Assembly (NCBI GenBank): GCA_020636315.1
Contig: JACJYA010000004.1
Coordinates: 310,001-374,000, forward strand
Reading direction: 5' to 3'
Source: Lewinellaceae bacterium
GTDB lineage: Bacteria; Bacteroidota; Bacteroidia; Chitinophagales; Saprospiraceae
DNA length: 64,000 bases
Notes under the pieces: generated by a model
Seen by the model: only the letters and a program-made list of their open reading frames with translations
Databases searched by the model: none
What the model was told of the DNA's origin: nothing
Part shown: positions 23,789 to 33,278 of the stretch, one piece after another
How positions within the stretch are numbered: the stretch's first letter is position 1
Layout of the letters: each line of letters opens with the position of its first letter
Program-made: the position numbers and the translations under genes

Positions 23789-24823
23789 ATGATCCGGAAA
23801 GACAATCCGCTGCCGAGCCGCAACCTGGGGCTGGAACTAGCCCGTGTTACTGAAGCCGCTGCCATCGCGGCCGCCAGATTCATGGGCATGGGCAATAAAG
23901 AAAGAGGGGACATGGCGGCCGCCGAAGCCATGCGGGCTTTTCTGAAGACCGTTGACATGAACGGGGTTGTTGTCATCGGGGAAGGGGATGTGGAGGATAC
24001 CCCCGCCCTTTTCAACGGCGAGCACATCGGCAACGGCGAAGGCCCCGAACTGGATGTAGCAGTAGGGCCGGTGGAGGGCGCCGCTCTGCTTGCCGACGGG
24101 CGCCCCAATGCCATCTCCGCTATGGCCGTAGCTGAACGGGGCAGCATGTGGAACCCCGGCAATTCCTTTTACATGAACAAGATCGTCGTGGGAAGGGACG
24201 CCAAAGAGGCTATCGATATCCGCCTTTCGCCCACCCAGAACCTGCACCGGATTGCCGAAGCGCTGGGCAAAAAAGTCAATGAGCTCACGATCTTCGTGCT
24301 GGATAAAAACCGGCATGCTTCTCTGGTTGAAGAGATCCGGCAGGCAGGCGCTCGCATCTCCCTGCATTCCGAGGGTGACGTAATGGGGGCCCTGATGGCC
24401 GCCGTGCCGGGAACCTGCATCGATGCCTTGATGGGTATCGGCGGCTCCACCAAAGGTGTTATGGCGGCCGCCGCCGTCAAAGCGCTCGGAGGAGGCATGG
24501 AGGGCATGAGAGCTCCCCAGAGAGAAGATGAAAAACGCCAACTCAGAAAGGATGGCGTCAAAGTCAGGGAGGTCCTCCAGCTCGATACACTGATCCGATC
24601 AGACAACATCTTTTTCGCAGCCACCGGCATCACTCCAAGCACTTTCCTCAAGGGGGTAAACTTCAACAGCGAAAGAAGCCTGACTACCCATAGTATCGTC
24701 ATCCGTTCCGTGACCCGCACCATCCGCTTCATCAGAGGCATCCACCAGTTGGAGAACCAGCCCAGGGCAAGGGATAAGGATAGCACCACCCCCGTAGATG
24801 CGGCTTTTGAGATCGTTAAATGA
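23789..24823 (+). CDS. GlpX-like protein (class II fructose-1,6-bisphosphatase homologue) with altered active site
   Basis: A 344-aa protein collinear with GlpX over its whole length (LELARVTEAAAIAAARFMG, GEG...FNGE, GPELDVAVGPVEGAA, RSDNIFFAATGIT, TTHSIVIRSVTRTIRFI). Compared with E. coli GlpX as I recall it, several active-site positions differ: the DPIEGT segment (Asp85 metal ligand, Thr90 catalytic) reads GPVEGA, Asp61 is Glu, and the Glu213 ligand in GGAPEG is Lys (GGSTKG). Asp33 and Glu57 equivalents remain. The codons are clear, so this is not a reading error. It may be a catalytically dead regulatory paralogue or act on another substrate; canonical FBPase activity is doubtful. Confidence 0.8.
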   Translation: MIRKDNPLPSRNLGLELARVTEAAAIAAARFMGMGNKERGDMAAAEAMRAFLKTVDMNGVVVIGEGDVEDTPALFNGEHIGNGEGPELDVAVGPVEGAALLADGRPNAISAMAVAERGSMWNPGNSFYMNKIVVGRDAKEAIDIRLSPTQNLHRIAEALGKKVNELTIFVLDKNRHASLVEEIRQAGARISLHSEGDVMGALMAAVPGTCIDALMGIGGSTKGVMAAAAVKALGGGMEGMRAPQREDEKRQLRKDGVKVREVLQLDTLIRSDNIFFAATGITPSTFLKGVNFNSERSLTTHSIVIRSVTRTIRFIRGIHQLENQPRARDKDSTTPVDAAFEIVK

Positions 24824-25165
24824 GTTGGTTGTCGCCCTTAAAGGGCTTCAAAATATTGGGGCTCCTGGCCCAGAGCCTGAAAGCACCGGCAAGGATCCGG
24901 CGTCCCTACGGGCCTATGGAGCCCGGCCTCTCCCAGAACAGCAGCTCTAACGGGATAGCCCGGTGGCAGGCAGCTATAGCCTACCCACCGAGGCCTCATA
25001 ATCCCGTAGGGATGATTGCCCTCTTGCCAGGCCCGACAGGCCCTGGGCTACAGCAACAAGCTCCACAAGCTCTGTAAGAGCGACAGCCAAAAACACCAGA
25101 ATTAAGAAAAAATATGCATTTTGTATCCTCAAAAACGATAACCAATCATTACAAAAACAGCCTGC
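24824..25165. repeat. Intergenic region with Bacteroidota-type GC-rich repeat
   Basis: There is no convincing gene. The stretch contains several short opposed motifs, such as GGCGTCCCTACGGGCC near 24900 and ATCCCGTAGGGAT near 25000, plus AGGCCCGACAGGCCC. These resemble the short CCCTACGGG/CCCGTAGGG interspersed repeats common between genes in this phylum. The short ORF across it has repeat-like composition and is not considered coding. Confidence 0.4.
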
Positions 25166-27406
25166 ATGTCCAGACTAATATACCCCCTGTTCCTTTTTGC
25201 CTTCATCCTCAACGCCTGTAATACCACCCCGGAGATCACCCTGATCGAAAATGGCGATTCCGGGTATCAGATCGTAACCCCCGATGCTCCGGCCGATGAG
25301 GAATACCGGGCGGCAGCAGAATTGCAGCTTTACCTTGAAAAAATGAGCGGGGTGAGCCTCCCCCTTGTCCGGTTTTCGGAAAAAACGGAAGGCCCGGCAA
25401 TTTGGGTGGGCAATTTTGAAAAAGAGGAAGCGCTGGGGGAACACCGGATCAGGATACGGGAAAACGATGGAAACCTGGAGGTCAGCGGCGGAAGCCCCCG
25501 GAGCGTGTTGTACGCGGCTTATACCTTTCTGGAAAACGTCCTGGGATGCCGCTTTTACAGCCCCGATGCAGAAAAGGTGCCAAAGGTGGGCCGAATCACC
25601 ATCCCCATTGGGCTGAACTACGAGTATAGCCCTCCCGTCACCACCCGGACGGTGCATTCGAGGTTGTTTTATGACAACCCTTCTTTTGCCGATAAGCGCA
25701 AGGTAACCAACGAAGCCTTCCCCACTTATGTGCCGGAGGCCAGAGTACACACCTTTCACCGGTTCCTGCCGGAATCTGAGTATTACCGGGATCACCCGGA
25801 ATACTATGCCTTGCGGGAAGGCCGGCGGATACCCACCCAGCTCTGCCTGACGAACTCAGAGGTGCTCCAACTGGTTAAAGATACGGTAGCGGCTTTACTG
25901 GAACGGTACCCGGAGGCCCGGGTGATCTCGGTAAGCCAGGACGACAACCAGCAATACTGCCAGTGCCGGGCCTGCTCGGCCATCAACGAGAGGGAAGGAA
26001 CTCCTTCCGGCTCTCTGATCCAGTTCGTGAATGAGGTGGCGGCAGCCTTCCCTGACAAAACCATATCCACGCTGGCCTATCAATACACCCGCCAGGCTCC
26101 TTTACACCTGAAACCGGCGGAAAACGTGCTCATTACGCTCTGCTCCATTGAATGTGACAGGAGCGCTCCCATCGCCCAGAATTGCCGGGAGTTCGCCCGG
26201 GACCTCATCGCCTGGGGCGAAAAAACGGACAAGATCCGCATCTGGGACTATACTACCCAGTTCACCAACTTTCTGGCCCCTTTTCCCAACCTGCGCACCC
26301 TGCAACCCAACATTCAGCTCTTTTCCGAAAACAATGCAAAATGGATCTTCGAACAACACAGCCACCAGCCCAGCGAGCTATTCGAACTGAGGTCATACCT
26401 GACGGCCAAACTGCTGTGGAACCCGGATGTCAGTATTGATTCCACAATGAATGATTTCCTCACCGGCTACTACGAAGAAGCCGGACCGTACATCGGAAAA
26501 TATGTTTCCACCGTTCACGATGCCCTGGAGGCCGACTCTGCTTTCTTCCTGTTCCTGTACGGAGACCCTTCCCAGGCCTTCGGCAGTTTTCTGAAACCGG
26601 AGTTGCTCAGGCAATACGATAGCTGGATGGATGAGGCGGAACAGGCCGTTGCCCAAAAACCGGAGGTGCTCGAAAGGGTAAAAAGGGCCCGGCTGAGCAT
26701 CGATTACGCCATTCTGGAGGCTTCCCGCCAGCAACGTTCGGATAGGTTTTCACTGGTGGAGAAAGGGCCGGGCGGAAAACTCACCACGCCTGAAAAACTG
26801 CGCCGCCGCCTGAAAAATTTTGAGGAGGTTACGGGCCGGGCAGGGATTACCCACCTGAATGAAATGGGCTATACCGTGAAAGAGTACGTAGATTTTTACG
26901 AATCCACACTGGAACGGGCAAAGCAGACGAATTATGCCCTTCACCGCCCGGTTACGCTGCTGGAAAAACCTAAGAAATACGCCAACGAAGACCCCCAGGT
27001 GCTCACCGACGGCGCCCTGGGCGGCAGTAGCTTTTACGCCAACTGGCTGGGGTTCGAAGGGAACAATCTGGAGGCCGTTATCAACCTCGGAGAACCCAGG
27101 GAATTGAGCGAAATATCGAGCGCGTTCCTGCAGGTTGTGAACCACATGGTTTTCTTTCCCGAAAAAGTGTCCTATTACTACTCCGCCGATGGTGAGCATT
27201 TCCAGTTGTTGGGCTCGGTTCCCAATGCCCGCCCCCTGGAACGAGAAAGCAAGGTGAATGACATCCAGGAATTTTCCCTTAATTTCGATCCGGTTGGAGG
27301 GCAATACATCAAGGTAAAGGCCGAGAACATCGGGAAGGCGCCGATCTGGCACTACGGAGCAGGGCTGCCGTCCTGGATATTTGTGGATGAGGTGATGGTG
27401 CGGTGA
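25166..27406 (+). CDS. DUF4838 lipoprotein with glucuronidase-like N-domain and C-terminal discoidin-like domain
   Basis: A 746-aa lipoprotein: signal peptide with the lipobox LNAC (Cys18). Residues ~30-145 form an N-domain like that of GH67/GH20-type glycosidases (EYRAAAELQLYLEKMSGVSLP, GSPRSVLYAAYTFLENVLGCRFY). Residues ~150-460 form the DUF4838 TIM-barrel-like core (HTFHRFLPESEYYRDHPEYYA, VSQDDNQQYCQCRACSAI). The last ~130 residues read as a galactose-binding/F5-8 type C beta-sandwich (VINLGEPRELSEISSAFLQ, YYYSADGEHFQLLG). Related proteins occur in polysaccharide-utilisation settings, but the activity is not established. A strong terminator-like hairpin follows at 27435. Confidence 0.85.
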   Translation: MSRLIYPLFLFAFILNACNTTPEITLIENGDSGYQIVTPDAPADEEYRAAAELQLYLEKMSGVSLPLVRFSEKTEGPAIWVGNFEKEEALGEHRIRIRENDGNLEVSGGSPRSVLYAAYTFLENVLGCRFYSPDAEKVPKVGRITIPIGLNYEYSPPVTTRTVHSRLFYDNPSFADKRKVTNEAFPTYVPEARVHTFHRFLPESEYYRDHPEYYALREGRRIPTQLCLTNSEVLQLVKDTVAALLERYPEARVISVSQDDNQQYCQCRACSAINEREGTPSGSLIQFVNEVAAAFPDKTISTLAYQYTRQAPLHLKPAENVLITLCSIECDRSAPIAQNCREFARDLIAWGEKTDKIRIWDYTTQFTNFLAPFPNLRTLQPNIQLFSENNAKWIFEQHSHQPSELFELRSYLTAKLLWNPDVSIDSTMNDFLTGYYEEAGPYIGKYVSTVHDALEADSAFFLFLYGDPSQAFGSFLKPELLRQYDSWMDEAEQAVAQKPEVLERVKRARLSIDYAILEASRQQRSDRFSLVEKGPGGKLTTPEKLRRRLKNFEEVTGRAGITHLNEMGYTVKEYVDFYESTLERAKQTNYALHRPVTLLEKPKKYANEDPQVLTDGALGGSSFYANWLGFEGNNLEAVINLGEPRELSEISSAFLQVVNHMVFFPEKVSYYYSADGEHFQLLGSVPNARPLERESKVNDIQEFSLNFDPVGGQYIKVKAENIGKAPIWHYGAGLPSWIFVDEVMVR

Positions 27407-27434
27407 TTTCGAAATGCAGGTTGAGCTTGTCCAC

Positions 27435-27470
27435 ATTAAGCGGCAATTTGCCATTGCCGCTTAATTTTTT
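27435..27470 (+). terminator. Terminator of the DUF4838 gene, within repeat copy 2
   Basis: Perfect 13-bp stem ATTAAGCGGCAAT (27435-27447 with 27453-27465), 5-nt loop and six T. It is nearly identical to the second hairpin of the repeat at 8640-8670. Confidence 0.75.
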
Positions 27471-27533
27471 GTCATTTCGCTTAACTTAGCGCTTGAAGGC
27501 CATCTTTTCATACTCAAAATAATGGTGCCCGGT
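27435..27533. repeat. Modular hairpin intergenic repeat, copy 2
   Basis: It contains the AAGCGGCAAT hairpin, then TTAGCGCTTGAAGGCCATCTT and a tail ATACTCAAAATAATGGTGCCCGG. All of these modules also occur at 8602-8710, but there the GCGGCAAT hairpin is placed between the GGCCATCTT box and the tail. The rest of the gap up to 27755 holds no gene; it includes a short AAAGAAAGCATCCTTTCTTT dyad near 27690. Confidence 0.65.
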
Positions 27534-27755
27534 TAATTACAAAATCACCTCTCTCCTGTAAAAACGGCATTCCCAATCCTTTTTCTTTCTCCTTCCAAAT
27601 ACGGGCCAGCATCCAGGATTTCGGGCAGATGGTAGAAAAAAAATGGCAATCTGGGCTGAAAGGCCCAATTTGTGCAGTTAATCCAAAGAAAGCATCCTTT
27701 CTTTGAAAGGGAGGTCCTTGGAAGATACAACAGTCACCCGAAAAGACACTCATTT

Positions 27756-30416
27756 ATGAAGAAATTACCCTCCATTCTCCTAATCCTCTTTTCATTACTT
27801 TTCAACTACTCCTTTGCCCAGGAACAGGATTCCATTCCACGGAAAGCTTATGAGACCAGAATGATCACTGGCAACCCGCCGGTGATCGACGGCAGGTTTG
27901 ATGACCCCGTATGGTCCACCGTAGATTGGGGCGGAGATTTTACTCAGAGATCTCCCTATGAGGGCAAAGATCCCACACAGGAAACCAAATTTAAGATCCT
28001 CTACGATGCCAGGTATCTCTATTTCGCCTTCCGGTGTTTTGATACAGACCCGGACAGCATCGTGAAGCGCATGTCGAGGCGCGACGGGTTCGAGGGCGAC
28101 TGGGTTGAAGTCAATATCGACAGTTATAATGATAAACGCACTGCCTTTTCGTTCACCACTTCCGTTTCCGGGGTGAAGGGGGATGAATTTGTTTCCAACA
28201 ATGGCGGCAACTGGGACGCCAGCTGGAACCCCATCTGGAACACCAAAACCAACATAGATTCTCTGGGATGGACGGCAGAAGTGCGCATTCCCCTCAGCCA
28301 GATCAGGTACGGCAACAAGGAGGAGCACACCTGGGGGCTGCAGTTCACCCGCCGCGATTTCCGGGAGGAATCCCGGTCGGTCTGGCAGTTCATCCCTCAG
28401 AACAGCGGCAACTGGGTCAGCAGTTTCGGGGAATTGCGGGGGCTGAAAGGGATCAAACCGCAAAAGCAGATTGAGATCCAGCCCTATATTGTTACTCAGG
28501 AAGAAACTTTTGAAAAAGTGGAGGGAAACCCCTTTGCAACCGGCTCCGACTTCAAATTAAACGCCGGCCTGGATGGCAAGGTGGGCCTGACCAGCGACCT
28601 CACCCTGGACTTTACCATCAACCCCGATTTCGGCCAGGTGGAAGCGGACCCGTCGGTGCTAACCCTCGATGGGTTCAGGATATTTTTCTCCGAACGCCGG
28701 CCTTTTTTCATTGAGAACCGCAACCTGTTCGATTACAACTATGCCTCGGCGGAAGCCGGAGGGCCCTTTACTTCCGACAACCTCTTCTACTCCCGGCGCA
28801 TCGGCGGCGCCCCGCATGGGTCTCCGGACCTTCTCGATGAGGAATATGCTGATATTCCGGACAATACGGCCATCCTGGGCGCGGCAAAATTCAGCGGGAA
28901 AACCGAAAAAGGCCTGGGTATCGGCATCCTGGAAAGCGTCACCGGCAGGGAAACTGCCCTGATCGACCTCAACGGAGAACGAAGAAAAGAGGTAGTAGAG
29001 CCGCTCACCAACTATTTCGTCGGCCGGGTAACCCAGGACTTTAAGGAAGGCGAAACCGTCGTGGGCGGTATGTTTACGGCTACCACGCGCAACCTCGAAG
29101 GCCATACCCTTGATTTTCTGCGCAGGAATGCGTTTACCGGCGGCATCGACATACAGCACTGGTGGAAGGATCGCACCTGGTTTCTCGCCGCCAACACGGT
29201 CTTCAGCCGGGTGGAAGGCAGCACCGAAGCCATAATGAACACCCAAACGGCCTTTGAGCATCTCTTTCAGCGCCCCGGCGCCGATCACGTCGGGGTGGAT
29301 AGCACGGCCACTTCACTTACCGGTACGGGCGGGACTGTTAAAGTCGGAAGGTTGAATAAAAAATGGATGCTGGAAACCGGCGTCACCTGGCGCTCCCCGG
29401 AACTGGAGCTCAACGACGTCGGCTTCATGACCAATACCGACGAGGTCAACTACTTCCTGTGGTCGGGATACCGGTGGACCGACCCCTTCTTCATCTTCCG
29501 CAGGCTGCAGCTGAACTACAACCACTGGTCGAGATGGGATTTCGGAGGCAATAATCTCTATCAGGCGGTCAATTCCAACGTTCATTCCACGTTCAAAAAC
29601 TTCTGGGGCGTAGGAGGAGGCATTACCTATGAGAACAAAGACATCTCCAACAACGCTTTATTTGGCGGGCCGGCGCTGAGAAAATCCCGGGGTATTGCCC
29701 CCTGGATCTATTTTTACTCAGACCAGCGTAAGGCCGTCCAGTTTCAGGCCAACGCCTTCTTTGCCTGGGGCTTCGAAAAAGATCACCCACAAACCGTCCG
29801 GATAAGCGATTATTCCATCTGGATAGGCATTCAGCCCACCAACGCCCTCAACCTGTCCATCAGCCCTGCCTACAACCAGAACGAACGAAAAATACAATAC
29901 GTTACAAGCCTGGATTACCAGGACAACACCCGCTATATTGCCGGCACGGTGGATCAACGGACTTTCTCCACCACCTTACGGCTCAATTACAGCATCACTC
30001 CCGACCTGACCCTGCAATACTATGGGCAGCCTTTTATTTCAAGAGGCCGGTACCAAGACTATAAATACATCACCAAATCAATGGCCAGGGACTTTTCCGA
30101 TCGTTTCCATCAATACGCAGATGCGGAGATCGGATACCTTTCGGAAGATGAGGAATTTGCCGTGGATGAAGATCAGGATGGCGTAACGGACTACACGTTC
30201 TCCAACCCGGACTTCAGTTTTATCCAGTTCCGTTCCAACCTGGTCGCCCGCTGGGAGTATATCCCGGGCTCGGAAATATTCCTGGTCTGGTCGCAGGGAG
30301 TCACCAATTTCGGGGACCCGGGAGAAAAGCTGATCCCCGATTTCACCGGAAACCTGTTTTCGGAAAAGGGGCGCAACATCTTTTTGCTGAAACTGACTTA
30401 TCGGTTCCTGAAGTGA
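27756..30416 (+). CDS. DUF5916 outer-membrane protein with N-terminal CBM9-like domain
   Basis: An 886-aa exported protein. The signal peptide ends near NYSFAQ. Residues ~30-220 form a CBM9-type carbohydrate-binding fold (PPVIDGRFDDPVWSTVDWGG, KILYDARYLYFAFRCFDTDP, GWTAEVRIPLSQIRYG), and the rest is a long beta-rich DUF5916 region ending in an outer-membrane barrel-like strand (NIFLLKLTYRFLK). The conserved segment FFIENRNLFDYNY is typical of the family. Members are abundant surface proteins of Bacteroidota with no proven activity; the CBM9 domain suggests glycan binding or processing. I start at MKKLPSILLI (27756), as the longer frame lacks signal character. Confidence 0.88.
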   Translation: MKKLPSILLILFSLLFNYSFAQEQDSIPRKAYETRMITGNPPVIDGRFDDPVWSTVDWGGDFTQRSPYEGKDPTQETKFKILYDARYLYFAFRCFDTDPDSIVKRMSRRDGFEGDWVEVNIDSYNDKRTAFSFTTSVSGVKGDEFVSNNGGNWDASWNPIWNTKTNIDSLGWTAEVRIPLSQIRYGNKEEHTWGLQFTRRDFREESRSVWQFIPQNSGNWVSSFGELRGLKGIKPQKQIEIQPYIVTQEETFEKVEGNPFATGSDFKLNAGLDGKVGLTSDLTLDFTINPDFGQVEADPSVLTLDGFRIFFSERRPFFIENRNLFDYNYASAEAGGPFTSDNLFYSRRIGGAPHGSPDLLDEEYADIPDNTAILGAAKFSGKTEKGLGIGILESVTGRETALIDLNGERRKEVVEPLTNYFVGRVTQDFKEGETVVGGMFTATTRNLEGHTLDFLRRNAFTGGIDIQHWWKDRTWFLAANTVFSRVEGSTEAIMNTQTAFEHLFQRPGADHVGVDSTATSLTGTGGTVKVGRLNKKWMLETGVTWRSPELELNDVGFMTNTDEVNYFLWSGYRWTDPFFIFRRLQLNYNHWSRWDFGGNNLYQAVNSNVHSTFKNFWGVGGGITYENKDISNNALFGGPALRKSRGIAPWIYFYSDQRKAVQFQANAFFAWGFEKDHPQTVRISDYSIWIGIQPTNALNLSISPAYNQNERKIQYVTSLDYQDNTRYIAGTVDQRTFSTTLRLNYSITPDLTLQYYGQPFISRGRYQDYKYITKSMARDFSDRFHQYADAEIGYLSEDEEFAVDEDQDGVTDYTFSNPDFSFIQFRSNLVARWEYIPGSEIFLVWSQGVTNFGDPGEKLIPDFTGNLFSEKGRNIFLLKLTYRFLK

Positions 30417-30417
30417 G

Positions 30418-30456
30418 CCGTAGCTGGCGCCAGGCCGTTAGTTGCCGGAGCTACGG
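30418..30456 (+). terminator. Hairpin after the DUF5916 gene
   Basis: CCGTAGCT (30418-30425) pairs with AGCTACGG (30449-30456) just past the stop codon. Further internal pairing (GGCGCC) is possible. There is no T-run, so termination efficiency is uncertain. Confidence 0.35.
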
Positions 30457-30548
30457 ATGAATACGGGGAGGGCAATGAAAAACAAGAGTATTATTAAGGT
30501 TCTTTTTTCTATCTTGGATGTAGCGAATGCACAAAAACTGCAGATAGA

Positions 30549-33278
30549 ATGAGGACATCAGCACCCTCTGGTGTATTGTGTTTTCTGGCCATCTTTCTTC
30601 CTTTCCTGTTGGGCGCTCAACAGGTGGATACCGTTTTGATCAAACGGCTGGACGAAGAGGCAAAACAAGCCTTTCACAGCGGGAATTTCGAAAAGAACGT
30701 GATCATGACCGACTCGTTGGCCGAAGCCTACGCCAACGGCGGAAATTTTGAGCGCTACGCCATTTTCAGCATGTTTAATGGCTGGACCCACCTGAATGAA
30801 TTGAAGAACTATGAGAGGGCTCTTTTTTATGCCCGGCGTGCTTTAAGCACCGTGCAGGAAAAACTCAATGGCAACCTGCCCTATCTCGATGATCTCTATG
30901 GGTTGCTCGCCGGGATCTATGCCAACACCGGCAATCCGGAAAAAGCTCTGGAATATAATTTTCTTGCCTTGCAGACCGTAGCAGAGCAAGGCAAGGAAAA
31001 CAGCTTTTCTGACTATGTGGCCAACAGTAACCTCGGCACGGGGTTCATGGATCTGCAGCAATGGGCCGAAGCGCTTCCTTTCCTTTTCAAGGCCAGGGAT
31101 ATCCTGCTGGGCCTGGCGGAAAAAACAGGATGGGAACAACGCTTTTTATTTAACGCCTCACAACTTCAGGCTCATATTGCCAATTGCTTAATGGAACTAA
31201 ATGAGCCTGAGCAGGCGCTGGACGAGGCTAATTCCGGGCTTGCCTACACCCGGGAAGGAGGCCGCCCCGATCACTTCGGGTATCAGGATATCTACCTGGC
31301 ACTGGCCGATGCCCATTCCATCAACGGCCATTTCCGGGAGGCGGATGAATATTTCCGGTTGCTGGAAAAAATGTACAAAGAGTATTTTGGCCCCCAAAGC
31401 ACTCAAATGGCACTGCTCTTCATGCATCGGTCTGACCATGCCAACCGGCAAAATACTCCTGTCGAAGCCCTCCGCCTCAATACCATGGCCCTGCAACAAG
31501 CCGGTATCCACATTGCTGAAGATCAACTGTCCCTGATTCGCCATTCAGCCGACATCCGATGCCAGTCGTGCGAACCCGTCCTGCTCCGGCAGCGGGCGAG
31601 GCTGCTGTGGCACCTGGCCCTGAGTGAAGAAAACAAAAAGGAATACCTGGAGGCCTGCCTCACAGTGGCCGGCATGGCCGTGGAAAGTATGGCCGAGGCC
31701 CGAAAGGCCATTCTGTTCAGGGAAGGCTCCAAACAGATCCTTTTCAAAAAGTACCGTTCCATATTAAAAGTGGGCGCCCTGGCAGCCTGTGAATTATTTC
31801 AGTCGGAGGGTGATCGGCAATATCTGGACAAAGCATTCGAACTTGCCGAACAAAGTAAGGCCAATGTTCTTCTGGAAGCACTGATGGCATCAAGAGCTGA
31901 AGCCTTCGCGGGGTTGCCGGCGGAAGTGCTGGAGAAGGAACGCCGCCTGGCCCTCGAACTCGTCCGCCAGGAAAAATTGCTGGAAGATGCCCTCAATGAC
32001 AGCGATACCCTCCGGGCCGGGCGGATCAGGAGCGGCCCCTTGTTTGAAAGCAGCCAACAATATGAGCTTTTCCTAAAGCAGCTGGAAAAAGATCATCCCG
32101 GATATTTCGCTGCCCGACACCACCCGCCCACGGTTTCCCTGGCCGGCCTTCAAAAAGCACTGCCACCCAATAATCTTTTTGTTTCCTTCCTGCTGAGCGA
32201 GGAAGAGAATTGCTTACTGGCCTTCGCTGTTAGCAAAGGACAAGCCGAATTGAAAAAGATCTCCTGGAAGCCGGAATATGAAGAACAGATCGGGCAGTTT
32301 TACCGCTCTCTTCAGCAAGCATCCCTGATACAGGACAGAAAACGGCTCGCCTTTATCCGGCAAAGCCATGAACTCCACCAACTGTTCGTTCAACCCATAG
32401 AACACCTGCTGGACGGAAAATCCCGCCTGATCATCGCAGCGGATGGTGTACTACACTATCTTCCTTTTGAGGCGCTCCTCCCAAAAGAAGAGGACGCTTA
32501 TTTTTCGGGGCTCGACTTCCTCATTCGCAAGGCCGCCGTCTCTTACCACTATTCAGGGGCTGCTTTCCTGGAAAGCGTTAAAAAACAGGCTCCTGAAACC
32601 AACACCCTGCTTGCATTCGCGCCGGTTTTTCAGGAGAACGATGAAATGGCCGGTTTAAACAGCCGCACCCGCTCCGAGCTGGAACCCAACCTCAGGGCCG
32701 TTAAAGATGGGAGGTTTGCCCCCCTTCCCTGGTCGGCGAAAGAAGTTGAGGCCATCGCGGACTTATTCAGCGAGGGCAACTACACCCTGCTCCTGGGGCA
32801 GGAAGCCGGGGAAGCAGCTCTGAAGGAAAACATGAAAAAAGGATTTCGCTATATTCATCTCGCCTCTCACAGTTTCGCCAATCGAAAAAACCCCAGGTTT
32901 TCCGGCATTGCCTGCTACTACAGCGAGCAGGATGATGAAGATGGCATCCTGTTCATCAATGAGATCTATCAGCAAAGGGCCCGGGCAGACCTGGCTGTTT
33001 TGAGCAGTTGTGAAAGCGGTGTTGGCAACCTGGCTTCCGGGGAAGGCCTGCTGGGATTGAACAGAAGCTTCATATATGCCGGTGTGCCGAATGTAATTTA
33101 TTCCCTCTGGAAAGTAGATGATCAACGCAGCAGCGAACTAATGGTGGAATTTTACAAGGCCGCCTTGGCCGGAAAGCCATATCCCGAAGCCTTGCAGCAG
33201 GCAAAACTTCATTTGCTGAACCAGCCGGCCACAGCACTGCCGCTGTACTGGAGCGCATTCACCTTAATCGGCAGATAG
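30549..33278 (+). CDS. TPR-CHAT domain protein (caspase-like protease)
   Basis: A 909-aa protein. An N-terminal hydrophobic segment (CFLAIFLPFLLGAQ) suggests export. TPR-like helices span ~30-460 (KNYERALFYARRALSTVQEK, GNPEKALEYNFLALQTV), followed by a coiled helical stretch and a C-terminal CHAT (caspase-HetF) domain from ~590. The catalytic dyad appears intact: His in YIHLASHSFANRKN (~772) and Cys in LAVLSSCESGVGNLASGEG (~820). CHAT proteases often act as stimulus-controlled effectors, and the TPRs would sense or recruit a partner. Its 3' end overlaps the convergent anti-sigma gene by 15 bp, which places it next to a sigma/anti-sigma pair. Confidence 0.88.
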   Translation: MRTSAPSGVLCFLAIFLPFLLGAQQVDTVLIKRLDEEAKQAFHSGNFEKNVIMTDSLAEAYANGGNFERYAIFSMFNGWTHLNELKNYERALFYARRALSTVQEKLNGNLPYLDDLYGLLAGIYANTGNPEKALEYNFLALQTVAEQGKENSFSDYVANSNLGTGFMDLQQWAEALPFLFKARDILLGLAEKTGWEQRFLFNASQLQAHIANCLMELNEPEQALDEANSGLAYTREGGRPDHFGYQDIYLALADAHSINGHFREADEYFRLLEKMYKEYFGPQSTQMALLFMHRSDHANRQNTPVEALRLNTMALQQAGIHIAEDQLSLIRHSADIRCQSCEPVLLRQRARLLWHLALSEENKKEYLEACLTVAGMAVESMAEARKAILFREGSKQILFKKYRSILKVGALAACELFQSEGDRQYLDKAFELAEQSKANVLLEALMASRAEAFAGLPAEVLEKERRLALELVRQEKLLEDALNDSDTLRAGRIRSGPLFESSQQYELFLKQLEKDHPGYFAARHHPPTVSLAGLQKALPPNNLFVSFLLSEEENCLLAFAVSKGQAELKKISWKPEYEEQIGQFYRSLQQASLIQDRKRLAFIRQSHELHQLFVQPIEHLLDGKSRLIIAADGVLHYLPFEALLPKEEDAYFSGLDFLIRKAAVSYHYSGAAFLESVKKQAPETNTLLAFAPVFQENDEMAGLNSRTRSELEPNLRAVKDGRFAPLPWSAKEVEAIADLFSEGNYTLLLGQEAGEAALKENMKKGFRYIHLASHSFANRKNPRFSGIACYYSEQDDEDGILFINEIYQQRARADLAVLSSCESGVGNLASGEGLLGLNRSFIYAGVPNVIYSLWKVDDQRSSELMVEFYKAALAGKPYPEALQQAKLHLLNQPATALPLYWSAFTLIGR

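Noticed and set aside
24820..25077. 85-codon ORF after the GlpX-like gene
   Set aside because: It is composed of the CCCTACGGG-type intergenic repeat and lacks any protein-like pattern.
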